Shown: positions 26,667 through 36,117, counted from the stretch's first letter. The stretch is 64,000 nucleotides of DNA from CAYPIE01 sp964410665 (GCA_964410665.1 CAYPIE010000003.1:62001-126000), one strand, 5' to 3'. Numbers and translations: made by a program. The notes: generated from the letters alone by a model not told the origin.

Positions 26667-27731
26667 TTAGTCAAGCACTCGTGGCGTCACCAAAAGGAAA
26701 ACGGTATCGGTAGGTTGGTCACTCGGCGGTACCTCAACCGACCGTTCGCCGCGGTTGCCGATTCGTCCGGCGGGCAGTTCTGCGAGCCGCATAAGCATGG
26801 ATCCCTGGTCTGGGAGGGCTGCGGTCACGGTCATCCTCACATCCTGGAAACGGTCCGGATGGGCCTGGGGAAGCCAATGGCGCACCCGCTGCTTCCCGCC
26901 TTGGGGATCCGGCAGCGCGACTTCGATCGGGACCATCACAGGATGCGCCTCAAAACGGAGTTGGGGATGGACTTCCAGACGCACATATTTCCGATCTTTC
27001 GAAACGACCGGCTCCACCTCGATCTGGTATTCCACTGGACTCTGGCGGAACGTCGGCACGATTCGAACCCCGGACTCGCCCTGACCATCCCAGCGAATCT
27101 CTACCGAGTCCCAGATGGACAATTGTCCGGTCAATTGGAACGATGCGACTTGCTGGTTCCCAGTCTGGACGCGCGGGCGGCACACCACTTTGCAGTTCTC
27201 GATGCGTTTCATATTGGTCTGGAATGTATCGACTTCTTTGGTAGTGAGGAAGCGACATTTAGGCTGACTTGGAAGCTTGGCCAAGAGCTGGTGAAGCGAT
27301 TCGGTGGGTACACGTACGAGCAACAGTTCGACCTCGACGCTTGGCTCTTCGCGAAGCACTGAAAGGAACGTGTCGATCTCCTGCAAAGTCGAGGGGCAGC
27401 GACGGACCCGCACGGTTCGGTTGTGAGGCGCGTATTCCACCACACCTTCGTGCCAGCAACCTGGCACACTGTGGCGAATCAGACTGGCCAAGGCTCGGCC
27501 AGCCCGAGGAAAGTCCCCCCCACCTGTGAGGCAGTCCGCCAACTCACTCAGTGCGTACACGGCATCTTCGTGAGGGACTGGGATAACCAGTTGCTGCGCT
27601 GGCGCGGCGGAAGGCCCGCATCTCGATGGAGCACTAACCTGTTGCCACATGGCCACCCACGGACAAACAGTCGGGGGATGCTGGTCGATGGGTGCCTGCA
27701 AACCGGCCACCATCAGCAATGTGCAAAACAT
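26667..27731 (-). CDS. short secretin-like (type II/III secretion C-domain) protein
   Basis: A 354-residue protein starting MFCTLLMVAGLQAP, a short hydrophobic leader. Residues 100-150 contain VRVRRCPSTLQEIDTFLSVL and VEVELLLVRVP, resembling an N-domain fold of secretins. The C-terminal half (VASFQLTGQLSIWDSVEIRW, VEPVVSKDRKYVRLEVHP) ends with TDTVFLLVTPRVLD, the hallmark ending of secretin barrel domains. Complete GspD/PilQ proteins are about 600 residues with N0-N3 domains, so this is a reduced relative of a kind common in planctomycetes. AGGA lies 7 bases upstream of the ATG. It stands alone apart from the barrel gene upstream on the same strand. Whether it forms a pore is unknown. Confidence 0.68.
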   Translation of the reverse strand: MFCTLLMVAGLQAPIDQHPPTVCPWVAMWQQVSAPSRCGPSAAPAQQLVIPVPHEDAVYALSELADCLTGGGDFPRAGRALASLIRHSVPGCWHEGVVEYAPHNRTVRVRRCPSTLQEIDTFLSVLREEPSVEVELLLVRVPTESLHQLLAKLPSQPKCRFLTTKEVDTFQTNMKRIENCKVVCRPRVQTGNQQVASFQLTGQLSIWDSVEIRWDGQGESGVRIVPTFRQSPVEYQIEVEPVVSKDRKYVRLEVHPQLRFEAHPVMVPIEVALPDPQGGKQRVRHWLPQAHPDRFQDVRMTVTAALPDQGSMLMRLAELPAGRIGNRGERSVEVPPSDQPTDTVFLLVTPRVLD

Positions 27732-27825
27732 ATTGATATCCTAAAATATTTTTGGGGAATTGCCACCAGCGGAAGCGTCTGGGAGATAGCGGAAATCTAC
27801 GCAAGCACAAGTCGAATTGCTTCGA

Positions 27826-28875
27826 CTAAAACTGGAAACTGAGACTGGTGCCTAGATAGGGACCCGGGGTAATCGTCACCTCATCACGCAAATCACTTCC
27901 CTGATTTTGTCCTTCGCCAAACGTCCGTCCAAATACATACCCACCCCGTACTTCCCAAATGGCTTTACCCCAGATCCGCCAACGTGCCCCTCCGGTAACC
28001 CGCTGTTCAAAGCGAAAGAAGCGATCACGTTTGACGGGTCGGTCGTTGAGAAAGTAGGCATGGTTGTCGTAGTCGTAGCCGGCAAACACAGTCCATCGCT
28101 CGTCAATCTGATAGGTGGCTTGAGTGTGGATATTGAATAAGGGCGTATAACGAGCTTCGAGCCGCAGTTGTTCCACCGGTTGCCAGTCAATTGAAAACGG
28201 GATCCCTAGGGTGGCATGAAAGGTGTCGCTGGGGTTCCACTGGTAAGCCACCCCCGGGACCGGGAAGTTCAGCAAGCCCACGGGGGAGTAGGTGAGAGAG
28301 AATAGCCAGGCATCGCGATCCTGAACGACGGGGATGCGTAGAAAGGTTGAAACGCCGAGGTTGATCTCTGCCAAGCCATTGAACGGTCGGTCACTGGCAG
28401 AACCAAAAGTACTGCGTATGCCACCCATCCAGCCATTTTGGAATTTGTGCATATAGTTGACACCTAGCTTGACGTCCCAGAGCGTACTGGGAAACGCCCG
28501 ACCGGTGTCGGGTAGGATCGCCTCGGTATCAAACAGGCTATTCCGCACTCTGGTGGTAAGTAACACCATGTCTCCCTCGCTCTGCCATAGTGGGGCTCCG
28601 AGGGAAAGATCCTGATCCAGGATGGTCATCTGGGTCGCCTGTCCGGATACGGTCTGTTGTGGGTACCACACCACGCCATACCCAGGACCACCACCCCTCG
28701 AACCACCTCGCCTGATCCGAAAGCGATCGGCACTACGCTGGGGTTGCGGCGTCGGCTCCACACTCGGCGGTGGTGCGGCAATGGGCGGAAGACTGGTAGC
28801 CGGGGCTTGTCCCCAAACCATCCCCGAGCAAATGAAGCACGCCAGAAGCGTGCCCAACCAAATCCTTTGGGTCAT
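27826..28875 (-). CDS. outer-membrane beta-barrel protein (DUF6268-like)
   Basis: A 349-residue exported protein. Signal peptide MTQRIWLGTLLACFICSGMVWGQA, then a Pro-rich and Gly/Arg-rich linker (RIRRGGSRGGGPGYG). Alternating strands follow, such as TLWDVKLGVNYMHKF, AWLFSLTYSPVG and LRLEARYTPLFNI; it ends in an aromatic-terminated strand, LGTSLSFQF. The C-terminal Phe is the classic barrel-assembly signal. It resembles the DUF6268 group of planctomycete barrels, though that label rests on memory. The start at ATG 28875 is well supported by AAGGAGG 5 bases upstream; the longer frame to 28926 is not. Substrate or pore function unknown. Confidence 0.75.
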   Translation of the reverse strand: MTQRIWLGTLLACFICSGMVWGQAPATSLPPIAAPPPSVEPTPQPQRSADRFRIRRGGSRGGGPGYGVVWYPQQTVSGQATQMTILDQDLSLGAPLWQSEGDMVLLTTRVRNSLFDTEAILPDTGRAFPSTLWDVKLGVNYMHKFQNGWMGGIRSTFGSASDRPFNGLAEINLGVSTFLRIPVVQDRDAWLFSLTYSPVGLLNFPVPGVAYQWNPSDTFHATLGIPFSIDWQPVEQLRLEARYTPLFNIHTQATYQIDERWTVFAGYDYDNHAYFLNDRPVKRDRFFRFEQRVTGGARWRIWGKAIWEVRGGYVFGRTFGEGQNQGSDLRDEVTITPGPYLGTSLSFQF

Positions 28876-28944
28876 GACCACCTCCTTGAGGAGAAAGGTC
28901 TTACCATGATCGGATAAGGATCTCAAGAGAGAGGCTGGCCGGGC

Positions 28945-29366
28945 TTACTTGCCTAGGGATTCGCTCATGCCATCGACACCCGAGTCGAGGACCTGGAGAA
29001 AGGCACCCGGGTCTTCCTCGTCGACACGCATCGTGCCCAACACCTGGGGTGTGGTGAACGAGGACTCGCTGCGGACCACGAGAATGCCATCAGGACCACG
29101 GATGACGACCTGCGGGCTAAGCTTAGGAACCTCGTCGAAATCTTCATGGGGATCGCGTCCCAATCGCACCACCGATGGCAAGCGCGCCGAGTCGATGGCA
29201 GGTAAGGCTTACTCGGCAGATGCGCTGGTCAGGAAGCCGCGGTACGGGGGTTCAGGAACCGTTTGGATCATGGTTCGCCCGGTAGGGATTGGGCCCCAGC
29301 GAATTGCGACAAAATGCTGTATCCAGTGACAACCGTGCAGCACCGAATCGATAGGAGCGTCCACAT
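28945..29366 (-). pseudogene. probable broken small secreted-protein gene
   Basis: Reading from ATG 29366, MWTLLSIRCCTVVTGYSILS looks like a signal peptide but stops at TGA 29268-29270 after 32 codons. In the next frame, an ATG at 29271 gives MIQTVPEPPYRGFLTSASAE and then a TAA at 29209-29211. That frame continues without further stops for 87 codons to 28945 (LGRDPHEDFDEVPKLSPQVV, GPDGILVVRSESSFTTPQVL). One frameshift plus one nonsense codon would restore a protein of about 140 residues. Alternatively the last part is a small gene starting at TTG 29181 (78 residues). No family recognised. Confidence 0.5.
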
Positions 29367-29870
29367 GATCGCCAAGATCCGCTCACAATTCTAGGTGTGT
29401 TGAGCCACTCCCTCTAGCCGAGGAACTCACGCAGAGTGTCATGCGCAAGCCCCCACGACCAAGCCAGTACGCCAGATCGATGCTTGACCCAGTAAGTGGG
29501 TGCAGGGCTGCCGTGCATCCATGCGCCTGCGTAAATTATTCAGGCCAGAGCCGCACGCTGCGCGAAGTTTGCCCCATAACCGAGGCAATCATCGCCAGAA
29601 CTGAAATCCTTAGGATCGGGAGTGGCATCCTGGGCCCACCGAGCTCGGGGATCAAGCGTGCGTTGACGGACGCCTTGGTCACTCCCAGCTCCCAACGCTT
29701 CGATGGGGGTAAATGGATTCTCCGGTTAGATTAATACAATCATGATCAATAGAATCCTTTAGTTCCAAATTCTGCGATTTTGCTCTTGCCAGTTTCCTTC
29801 TACACTAGAATAATATTCTACATTCGGATTGAAGTGTGAATCGCCCTCAACATGGAGTGGATTGTAAGCC
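29367..29870. other. gene-free stretch
   Basis: About 500 bases with only weak, unconvincing open frames (for example 29441-29734 plus). The last 120 bases are AT-rich and may hold the promoter of the PilZ-like gene. No repeat or RNA was recognised. Confidence 0.5.
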
Positions 29871-30353
29871 ATGGTTCTGGCATCCTTTTTTGAAATAGAA
29901 TGGTGGACAGTGAATGCTCCGATCGTGGTGGGCCTCGTGACCTCGTTCGGAGTGATGTTCGCTTTATTATTATGGGAAGAGCGTCATCGCGATACCTTTT
30001 CGCCGCTGCCCGGGAGTACATCAACTTCTGCTTGGTCAAGCGAATTTGAGGAACGACGTTCAAATTTTCGCCGCACGGGAAATCCCATTCTCGTCGATTT
30101 GCTCGCTTCTGCTCTTGGAGATCACCCCGAACCGGCATTTGTCATCGATCGCTCCTCCTGCGGCGTTCGCTTAGCTTTTCAGGGCTCGCTCGTGCCAGGA
30201 ATGCGCTGTCATATTCGTCCCGAGAGTGCCCCAGAGTCCACCCCGTGGGTGCCCCTTGTTGTGCGGCATCAACGGATGTTGGGCAAATATACCGAGGTGG
30301 GATGTCAGTTTGAGCAGATTCCGCCAACGCATATTTTGTTGCAATTTGGCTGA
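29871..30353 (+). CDS. membrane-anchored PilZ-like protein
   Basis: A 160-residue product with one N-terminal membrane helix (APIVVGLVTSFGVMFALLLW, residues 16-35) and a cytoplasmic domain of about 95 residues that resembles PilZ: RRTGNPILVDLL, then FVIDRSSCGVRLAFQ, PLVVRHQRMLGKYTEVGCQF. PilZ domains often bind cyclic di-GMP through RxxxR and D/NxSxxG motifs; here FRRTGN and DRSSCG are imperfect matches (the second fits DxSxxG). So ligand binding is plausible but unproven. It is followed by the large heme-binding gene after about 165 bases. The ribosome binding site is weak (GGAG 14 bases upstream). Confidence 0.7.
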   Translation: MVLASFFEIEWWTVNAPIVVGLVTSFGVMFALLLWEERHRDTFSPLPGSTSTSAWSSEFEERRSNFRRTGNPILVDLLASALGDHPEPAFVIDRSSCGVRLAFQGSLVPGMRCHIRPESAPESTPWVPLVVRHQRMLGKYTEVGCQFEQIPPTHILLQFG

Positions 30354-30519
30354 GTTTTCATCGAGCAATCTGCACCTCTGGGCCCTTCGTCCTTCGTTCA
30401 ATCAGACTCCTGAAAACTGCCATCTCCTTCGCTCATTGACGTGGCTTGCTGTCGATCTCTGCCGCGGAAAAGGTAGGATGAGGTTGATCGACTTCTTGCC
30501 TCTTGGGAGTAACGGACTT

Positions 30520-33500
30520 ATGGCATGTGCTGAGCGACTCGTCTGGGCAGTTGGCTGCACTCTTTTAGGCTTTCTTACTCCGGCCTCCGCCCAACAACCG
30601 CATATCGCCATGGTCGGGCCGCGGACACCTACTCAGGAACAACAGACCTTCCAGCTTCCCGACGGATTCCAGATACAACTCGTTGCCAGCGAGCCAGCGA
30701 TTGGAAAGCCGATCAACCTGGCCTTTGATGCGCGCGGTCGGCTCTGGGTCACCATCTCCAATGAGTATCCGTATCCGGTGCCACAAGGTCAAAAAGGTCG
30801 CGACCGGGTCATGATCTTGTCGGATTTCGCGGCGGATGGCCGAGCACAACGTATTGAAACCTATGCCGATGGTTTGAACATTCCGATCGGCGTCCTACCT
30901 TTGCCCTCCGCAAATGACGCCATAGTGTACAGCATCCCGTATTTATGGCACCTCCGTGATCCCGATCAAACCGGAAAAGCTGCCGTGCGCGAGCAACTTT
31001 ATGGAGTGTTCGGCTTCCAGGACACCCATGGCATGATCAACGGTTTGCGACTTGGCTTTGACGGTTGGATCTATGCCAATCATGGCTTCGCCAACAGCTC
31101 CAAGGTCAAGGCCGCCAATGGGGCAACCATCACCATGCAATCCGGCAACACTTTTCGTTTTCGCCGCGATGGTCGCCAGGTCGAGCACTACACCTTTGGT
31201 CAGGTAAACCCTTTTGGCATCGCCATCGATGCCTACGGCCGGTGGTACAACGCGGATTGTCATAGTAAACCGATGACCCAGCTCTTACGGGGCGCGTATT
31301 ATTCAAGCTTTGGCAAACCCCATGATGGCTTGGGGTTTGGACCCGACATGATCGTTCATGGCCACCAGTCGACGGCACTGTGTGGGCTGGTCTATTATTT
31401 GGCTGAGCATTTCCCCAAGGAATACCAGCATTCGATGTTCCTTGGCGATGTGACTGGCAACTGCATCCATCGAGATCGGATCCGCTTTACTGGATCGACG
31501 CCTAACGCGATTAAGCAAGCCACCTTCCTGACCAGTGATGACCCTTGGTTTCGGCCAGTGGACATTCAACTGGGGCCAGACGGTGCTCTGTACGTTGCCG
31601 ACTTTTATAATCGGATCATTGGTCATTATGAGGTCCCGCTGGATCATCCGGGGCGTGACCGCGAACGAGGTCGGATCTGGCGGATCGTCTACACAGGAGC
31701 CAAGGGGCAAGCTGCGACACCCAAGATGCCGCGTGCCGATTGGACCGCGGCGAGCACCGAAGAACTTATCCAGGATCTGAGCCATGAGAATTTATCTGTA
31801 CGTCTGATCGCCACTCAGCAATTGGTCGAACGGGGCCCGGAAGTGGCGCAAGCAATTCGCAAACAGATGGTCCGACCGATCAAGCCCGTTCAGCACGCCC
31901 ATTCGATCTGGGTTCTCGAACGCCTGGGTCAACTCACGGGGAGCGAACTCCAACTTGCTCTCTGTCACTCTGACCTGCTGGTTCGCACTCATGCACTACG
32001 CATCCTGGCTGAACGCACGACGCTCGCCAAGACAGAACGCCAGCTGGCTGTACAAGCTTTGACGGATGATCACGCCCTGGTGCAACAAGTGGCTGCTGAA
32101 ACGCTCGGCCGCCACCCCAACTCCGAGCATGTAAGACACCTACTGCAAGCCAGGCTGGCCTGTCCCAAGGCCGATACGCATTTGCTCCATGTGCTCCGGA
32201 TGGCCCTCCGGGACACGCTGCAGGCTGATCCGAGCTACTTAGAAACGCTCAATCAGCCTGGTGGATGGATGCCTGAGGAGCGAAAAGCGTTGACAGACAT
32301 CGTCCTCGCCCTGGCAGGTGCGGAGTCGGCCCGATTCGTTGCCGGACAACTGCCCCATTTGCGGGTGGATGGGGGCGTACCTCTTCTGGTCCGCGGCATC
32401 CAACACATCGGTCAGCATGGTGACGACAAGCTCAGCCAACGGGTACTTTCTTTCCTGGCCGAGCCGGCCCAAAGCGACCTGGCTCTGCAACTGGAAAGCT
32501 ATCGGGCCATGCAACGTGGCTGTCAAGCCGCGGGTCGTGGGCTCCAGGACGCCGCGATTCAACAAGCCACTGCCTTGGTCAAGACGATCCTGAACGGGAA
32601 GGTCGACCCCCAGAGAGTACTTGCCCTCGAACTGGTACGGGACCTCCGCCTTCGCGAAGTCTGGCCAAAGCTGCTTTCGCTCGCCAAGCAGACAAAGGAT
32701 CTCAACCAAGCGCGGCTGGCCTTGGAGGGATTGGTAGCAATCGATGCAAAGGGTTCCTTGACGGTCTTGGGAGGTATTGTCCGCCAGCCCGACCGACCCG
32801 TCACGGTTCGAGAAGTTGCGGCTCGTTTGCTTGGCAGCATGAACAATGCCAAAGCTCGCAGCGCCCTAGTCGAAGCCCTCCAGATTGCACCCTCGCAGTT
32901 GGCTCGCCATCTCGCCGTGAACCTGGCGCAAACCCGCTCGGGGGGCGAAGCCTTGCTGACAGCCGTAGCTGCCGGGCGGGCCTCGCCCCGTCTGCTTCAA
33001 CAGCGTGATTTGCAAGCTCGTTTGCGTGATCAAAAACTCCCGGACCTTGAGAAGCGGTTGGCTGAACTTACCAAAGGAATGCCATCGGCCGATGCCAAGC
33101 TGCTGGCTCTGCTTCAGCAACGCCGAGCCAGCTTTCAGAAGCATGAACCCGACTTGCAGCGTGGGCGTGTGGTGTTTGAGCAACAATGTATGAATTGTCA
33201 TCAACTGCACAACGAAGGCGCCAAGGTTGGACCGCAACTCGATGGCATTGGTAGCCGCGGCCTCGAACGATTGCTTGAGGATATTCTCGATCCGAATCGG
33301 AATGTCGATCAAGCGTTGCGGACGACGACCCTGGCGTTGGCGGATGGGCGTCTTCTCAGCGGGCTGTTGCTGCGTGAGGAAGGGCAGTTGCTAGTGCTGG
33401 CCGATACACAGGGAAAAGAACAGCGGGTCGCCAAGGCGGATGTGGAGCAGCGACTCCGTTCACAGCGGTCACCGATGCCGGTTAACTTTGCCGAGCAGAT

Positions 33501-33558
33501 CCCTGAGGCGGATTTTTATGACTTAATTGGTTATCTGTTGACACAACGAATAAACTAA
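30520..33558 (+). CDS. PVC-type heme-binding CxxCH protein (propeller, HEAT, cytochrome c)
   Basis: A 1012-residue exported protein of a family nearly confined to planctomycetes and verrucomicrobia. Signal peptide MACAERLVWAVGCTLLGFLTPASAQQ. Residues 45-390 form a sugar-dehydrogenase-like beta-propeller (FQIQLVASEPAIGKPINLAF, IQLGPDGALYVADFYN). Residues 410-840 are HEAT-like helical repeats (SVRLIATQQLVERG, VREVAARLLGS). The C-terminal cytochrome c domain has CMNCHQLHNEGAKVGPQLDG (CxxCH) and ILDPNRNVDQALR. Probably periplasmic, oxidising a sugar-like or other substrate and passing electrons to its heme; the substrate is not known. Start chosen at ATG 30520 with GGGAG about 11 bases upstream; ATG 30478 is an alternative. 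Confidence 0.88.
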   Translation: MACAERLVWAVGCTLLGFLTPASAQQPHIAMVGPRTPTQEQQTFQLPDGFQIQLVASEPAIGKPINLAFDARGRLWVTISNEYPYPVPQGQKGRDRVMILSDFAADGRAQRIETYADGLNIPIGVLPLPSANDAIVYSIPYLWHLRDPDQTGKAAVREQLYGVFGFQDTHGMINGLRLGFDGWIYANHGFANSSKVKAANGATITMQSGNTFRFRRDGRQVEHYTFGQVNPFGIAIDAYGRWYNADCHSKPMTQLLRGAYYSSFGKPHDGLGFGPDMIVHGHQSTALCGLVYYLAEHFPKEYQHSMFLGDVTGNCIHRDRIRFTGSTPNAIKQATFLTSDDPWFRPVDIQLGPDGALYVADFYNRIIGHYEVPLDHPGRDRERGRIWRIVYTGAKGQAATPKMPRADWTAASTEELIQDLSHENLSVRLIATQQLVERGPEVAQAIRKQMVRPIKPVQHAHSIWVLERLGQLTGSELQLALCHSDLLVRTHALRILAERTTLAKTERQLAVQALTDDHALVQQVAAETLGRHPNSEHVRHLLQARLACPKADTHLLHVLRMALRDTLQADPSYLETLNQPGGWMPEERKALTDIVLALAGAESARFVAGQLPHLRVDGGVPLLVRGIQHIGQHGDDKLSQRVLSFLAEPAQSDLALQLESYRAMQRGCQAAGRGLQDAAIQQATALVKTILNGKVDPQRVLALELVRDLRLREVWPKLLSLAKQTKDLNQARLALEGLVAIDAKGSLTVLGGIVRQPDRPVTVREVAARLLGSMNNAKARSALVEALQIAPSQLARHLAVNLAQTRSGGEALLTAVAAGRASPRLLQQRDLQARLRDQKLPDLEKRLAELTKGMPSADAKLLALLQQRRASFQKHEPDLQRGRVVFEQQCMNCHQLHNEGAKVGPQLDGIGSRGLERLLEDILDPNRNVDQALRTTTLALADGRLLSGLLLREEGQLLVLADTQGKEQRVAKADVEQRLRSQRSPMPVNFAEQIPEADFYDLIGYLLTQRIN

Positions 33559-33571
33559 CCAGCGTTGTCGA

Positions 33572-33603
33572 CGGAGTTCGAGAAAATCGATGCTCGGACT
33601 CCG
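33572..33603. terminator. hairpin after the heme-binding gene
   Basis: CGGAGTTCGAG (33572-33582) pairs with CTCGGACTCCG (33593-33603), with one G-T wobble and a 10-base loop, 14 bases after the stop. AAATTCTT follows. A plausible terminator without a strong T run. Confidence 0.55.
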
Positions 33604-33710
33604 AAATTCTTGAATCCAGCATTGACCTGCCTGCGAACCCTTCTATGAATCGAATGCCATCAGGTGAATGGCACGTTTCAATTCAAAAGTCGCTACTTGG
33701 AGAAGTTGAG

Positions 33711-34169
33711 ATGAAGACCCGTATGCTGGTTGCCGCCGTCGTTGCGCTCGGATTCGTGACTGGTCAGACTCGCGCTGGTGACATTGTCGATACCGCTGTT
33801 GGTGCCAAGGATTTCACGATCCTGGTGAAGGCGGTCAAGGCTGCGGGCCTGGTCGACACCCTCAAAGGCAAAGGCCCGTTCACCGTGTTCGCTCCGACGG
33901 ACAAGGCTTTCAAGAAGCTCGGCAACACCCTGAATGCGGTGGTCCAAGACAAAGAAAAGCTTAAGAAGATTTTGTTGGCCCACGTCATCGTCGGCAAGTC
34001 CGTGATGGCGAAAGATGCCATGAAGCTGGGTGGTGAGAAGGTGAACGGCTTCATGATCGACACCACCGAAGGTGTCAAAATCGGAAATGCTAAGGTGATC
34101 AAGGCTGACATCAAGTGCGACAACGGTGTGATTCACGTGATCGATACCGTGCTGATCCCCAAGGAATGA
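33711..34169 (+). CDS. secreted fasciclin (FAS1) domain protein
   Basis: A 152-residue exported protein: signal peptide MKTRMLVAAVVALGFVTGQTRA, then a single FAS1 domain. The conserved H1 box is present (GPFTVFAPTDKAFKKL), as is the H2-like end (CDNGVIHVIDTVLIPK), with the central LLAHVIVGK block. FAS1 proteins bind surfaces or other proteins and occur in cell adhesion in many bacteria. Start ATG 33711 has GGAGAAG 6 bases upstream; the frame is open to 33645 but lacks a signal there. Codon usage looks strongly biased (AAG, GTC, ATC), and the gene ends at a strong terminator, both suggesting high expression. Confidence 0.92.
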   Translation: MKTRMLVAAVVALGFVTGQTRAGDIVDTAVGAKDFTILVKAVKAAGLVDTLKGKGPFTVFAPTDKAFKKLGNTLNAVVQDKEKLKKILLAHVIVGKSVMAKDAMKLGGEKVNGFMIDTTEGVKIGNAKVIKADIKCDNGVIHVIDTVLIPKE

Positions 34170-34184
34170 GTATGAATTAGCCTG

Positions 34185-34221
34185 AAAAAAGGGTGAAAGA
34201 TAATGTCTTTCACCCTTTTTT
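34185..34221. terminator. strong bidirectional intrinsic terminator
   Basis: GGGTGAAAGA (34191-34200) pairs perfectly with TCTTTCACCC (34206-34215) around TAATG, flanked by A6 (34185-34190) and T6 (34216-34221). It separates the fasciclin gene from the convergent GH5 gene and works on either strand. Confidence 0.95.
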
Positions 34222-34239
34222 CATATCCATCTCTTTTAA

Positions 34240-35343
34240 TCACTTTTGAAGTAATTTGATTGCAGGATGATCGGTAAATTGGATTTGCCCGCGAGGCTGG
34301 ATTGATAAGGGATAATCATTCCCCCACCATTCCCCAGCAGCCCAATAGCATCCTCCGAGCTTGACTTGTCGCAGCATGTCGACACACGTTTTTAACAACT
34401 GACGCCAATTTGGATCGTTGAGTGGGACGCCGAACTCGCCCAAGAAGCCAGGAACTTGATTGGTTTGGCACCATTGGATGAATGGTTGCAAGCGTTCGAT
34501 CGGACGCCGCGGGAGCGTCGGATCTTGTTGCAGTTCATGAGCAAAACTATGGGTATACTGTCCCGAGTAATCCTTGTCGAAGTAGCAGTGTGCTTCGTAA
34601 ATAGTTCGGTTCAAAGGATCGTGGATCCAGGCTTTGGGCCCATTGATCTTGGCGAATAGAAATGCATTGGACCAACCATCGCCTGCAACCATGATCGGTT
34701 TGGCATCGTTGAGAGCTCGTATGCCGTTGACCGCGGCCTGGGAAATCCGTTTCCAATCCGAGTTCCCCATATCGTGGGGTTCGTTCATCAGCGCATATGC
34801 AACCACAGTCGGTTCATCGGCGAAGACTTCGGAAAGCCGTTTCCATAAATCGACGAAGGCCAGGCGTGGCACGCGGACTTGGCCAGCAACTACCTCATCG
34901 ATAATGCATGCTCGCGGTTGACCGTTGATGTCCATGACGTAGCGGCCATAATTGTGAATATCCAGAATCACCGACCCACCATGGGCTTTGACCCAGCCGA
35001 TGAACTGGCATATTTGTTGAAGTTCGAAGGGATTGAGCGGCTGCCCTAGTCGGGGCTGTAGACGTTCCCAACGGATGGGGAGACGGAATAAGCGGATGCC
35101 TCGCTGACAGAAATACGCGACCGTTCGCTGAGAATTGTAGGTATAGTCGATGTCGAGGCGACCAGGGCGCCGGTTGCAGAAGCCGGGGTTGCCATCACCG
35201 AACTCCGGTCCAGCAATCGAGACGCCAATGTCTTGCAGGATCGAATCCGCATGGACCTGGGAACCCAACGGGATGGTCCAGAATGCCAGCAAGGCAAAAA
35301 CTGCACTGCTGATAGACCAAAAAAGGCTACGACGCATCATCAT
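34240..35343 (-). CDS. secreted glycoside hydrolase family 5 (cellulase-like)
   Basis: A 367-residue exported (beta/alpha)8 hydrolase. Signal peptide ISSAVFALLAFWTIPLGSQVHA. Family motifs: FRLPIRWERLQP in strand 2, ILDIHNYGRY, the acid/base Glu in VVAYALMNEPHDM, the histidine in YEAHCYFDKDYSG and the nucleophile Glu in PGFLGEFGVP near residue 310. The likely substrates are beta-1,4 glucans or mannans; GH5 covers several. No carbohydrate-binding module is attached. Three ATG codons in a row (35343, 35340, 35337) follow AGGA, so the exact start is uncertain by a few residues. It is convergent with the fasciclin gene at the shared terminator. Confidence 0.9.
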   Translation of the reverse strand: MMMRRSLFWSISSAVFALLAFWTIPLGSQVHADSILQDIGVSIAGPEFGDGNPGFCNRRPGRLDIDYTYNSQRTVAYFCQRGIRLFRLPIRWERLQPRLGQPLNPFELQQICQFIGWVKAHGGSVILDIHNYGRYVMDINGQPRACIIDEVVAGQVRVPRLAFVDLWKRLSEVFADEPTVVAYALMNEPHDMGNSDWKRISQAAVNGIRALNDAKPIMVAGDGWSNAFLFAKINGPKAWIHDPLNRTIYEAHCYFDKDYSGQYTHSFAHELQQDPTLPRRPIERLQPFIQWCQTNQVPGFLGEFGVPLNDPNWRQLLKTCVDMLRQVKLGGCYWAAGEWWGNDYPLSIQPRGQIQFTDHPAIKLLQK

Positions 35344-35526
35344 CACTTCCTGACTAGGTGCTTGGGCGGGGTGGATGAAACAATCAGGTCACCGAACCCT
35401 TCACTAGGAATAGCGTAGGACCTCCCGGGACCAGCTGCCGGATAATCTTGATAAAATGAGTGAATTATCAAGCATCACGGAAAAATCTTCGGAGGTTGTT
35501 ATCATGGCACAGAGGGTTGGGCCTAC

Positions 35527-36117
35527 CTATGGGTGCTGCTGTTTGAATTTTGGTGGCAAATAATCTCTCAGGAAAAGTCGAACATCCCATTCCCAAGGCA
35601 ATCGATCGTACCCGTGCACGCCTAGCTCGCGCAGTGCTTCCGCACTGGTCCAGCCCTGACGCGTCATCCGAAAAATGGCACAATAAGCGCCCGTCCGATG
35701 AATTCCGGCAAAACAGTGCATTAAAATCGGGTAGGCCGTTGGATCGGTGATTAGCTGAACAAATGCAGAGACACTATCCTTCGCCGGGACACTCCCGTCC
35801 GGCGCCGACCAGAGCCGTGGCACAACCCGCTCATAGCGAAGGCCGCGTCGACGACAATACTGTTCCTCGGCATGGTCGGGGGGCAAGACCTCGCCGTCAT
35901 CGGCAAACCGAAAGGTCACCACCGTGCGAATCCCGTACTCGTTGATCATCCGCTGCAAGCCGGCTTGGTTCAGCTGGCCACTGCGATAGAGCACGCCCGG
36001 CTCGACGACATGCACTTTACGCCGATTCTGTTGGCGATACTCCGCATACCAGAGTGGTATTGCAATCAAACTAACGAATATTATAGCACCCAATCCCTGG
36101 GCAAACCTAGGCTTCAT
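35527..36117 (-). CDS. membrane-anchored protein tyrosine/dual-specificity phosphatase
   Basis: A 196-residue protein with an N-terminal membrane helix (LGAIIFVSLIAIPLWYA). The catalytic P-loop is HCFAGIHRTG, matching HC-x5-R with the extra T/G typical of dual-specificity and related phosphatases; an upstream Asp candidate is in RLWSAPDGSVP. The fold opening YRSGQLNQAGLQRMI is like the DSP/PTP-SIW14 group. It may dephosphorylate proteins, phosphoinositides or sugars outside the membrane plane shown. Start at ATG 36117 has GGAG 9 bases upstream; the longer frame to 36285 overlaps the previous gene. It is last in a minus-strand trio spaced by 29 and 39 bases. Confidence 0.85.
   Translation of the reverse strand: MKPRFAQGLGAIIFVSLIAIPLWYAEYRQQNRRKVHVVEPGVLYRSGQLNQAGLQRMINEYGIRTVVTFRFADDGEVLPPDHAEEQYCRRRGLRYERVVPRLWSAPDGSVPAKDSVSAFVQLITDPTAYPILMHCFAGIHRTGAYCAIFRMTRQGWTSAEALRELGVHGYDRLPWEWDVRLFLRDYLPPKFKQQHP

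Noticed and set aside
29441..29734. 97-codon plus-strand open frame in the gap
   Set aside because: No ribosome binding site, no domain and odd composition; likely chance.
30142..30401. Minus-strand open frames under the PilZ-like gene
   Set aside because: Short shadows of the PilZ-like gene with no start signal or recognisable product.
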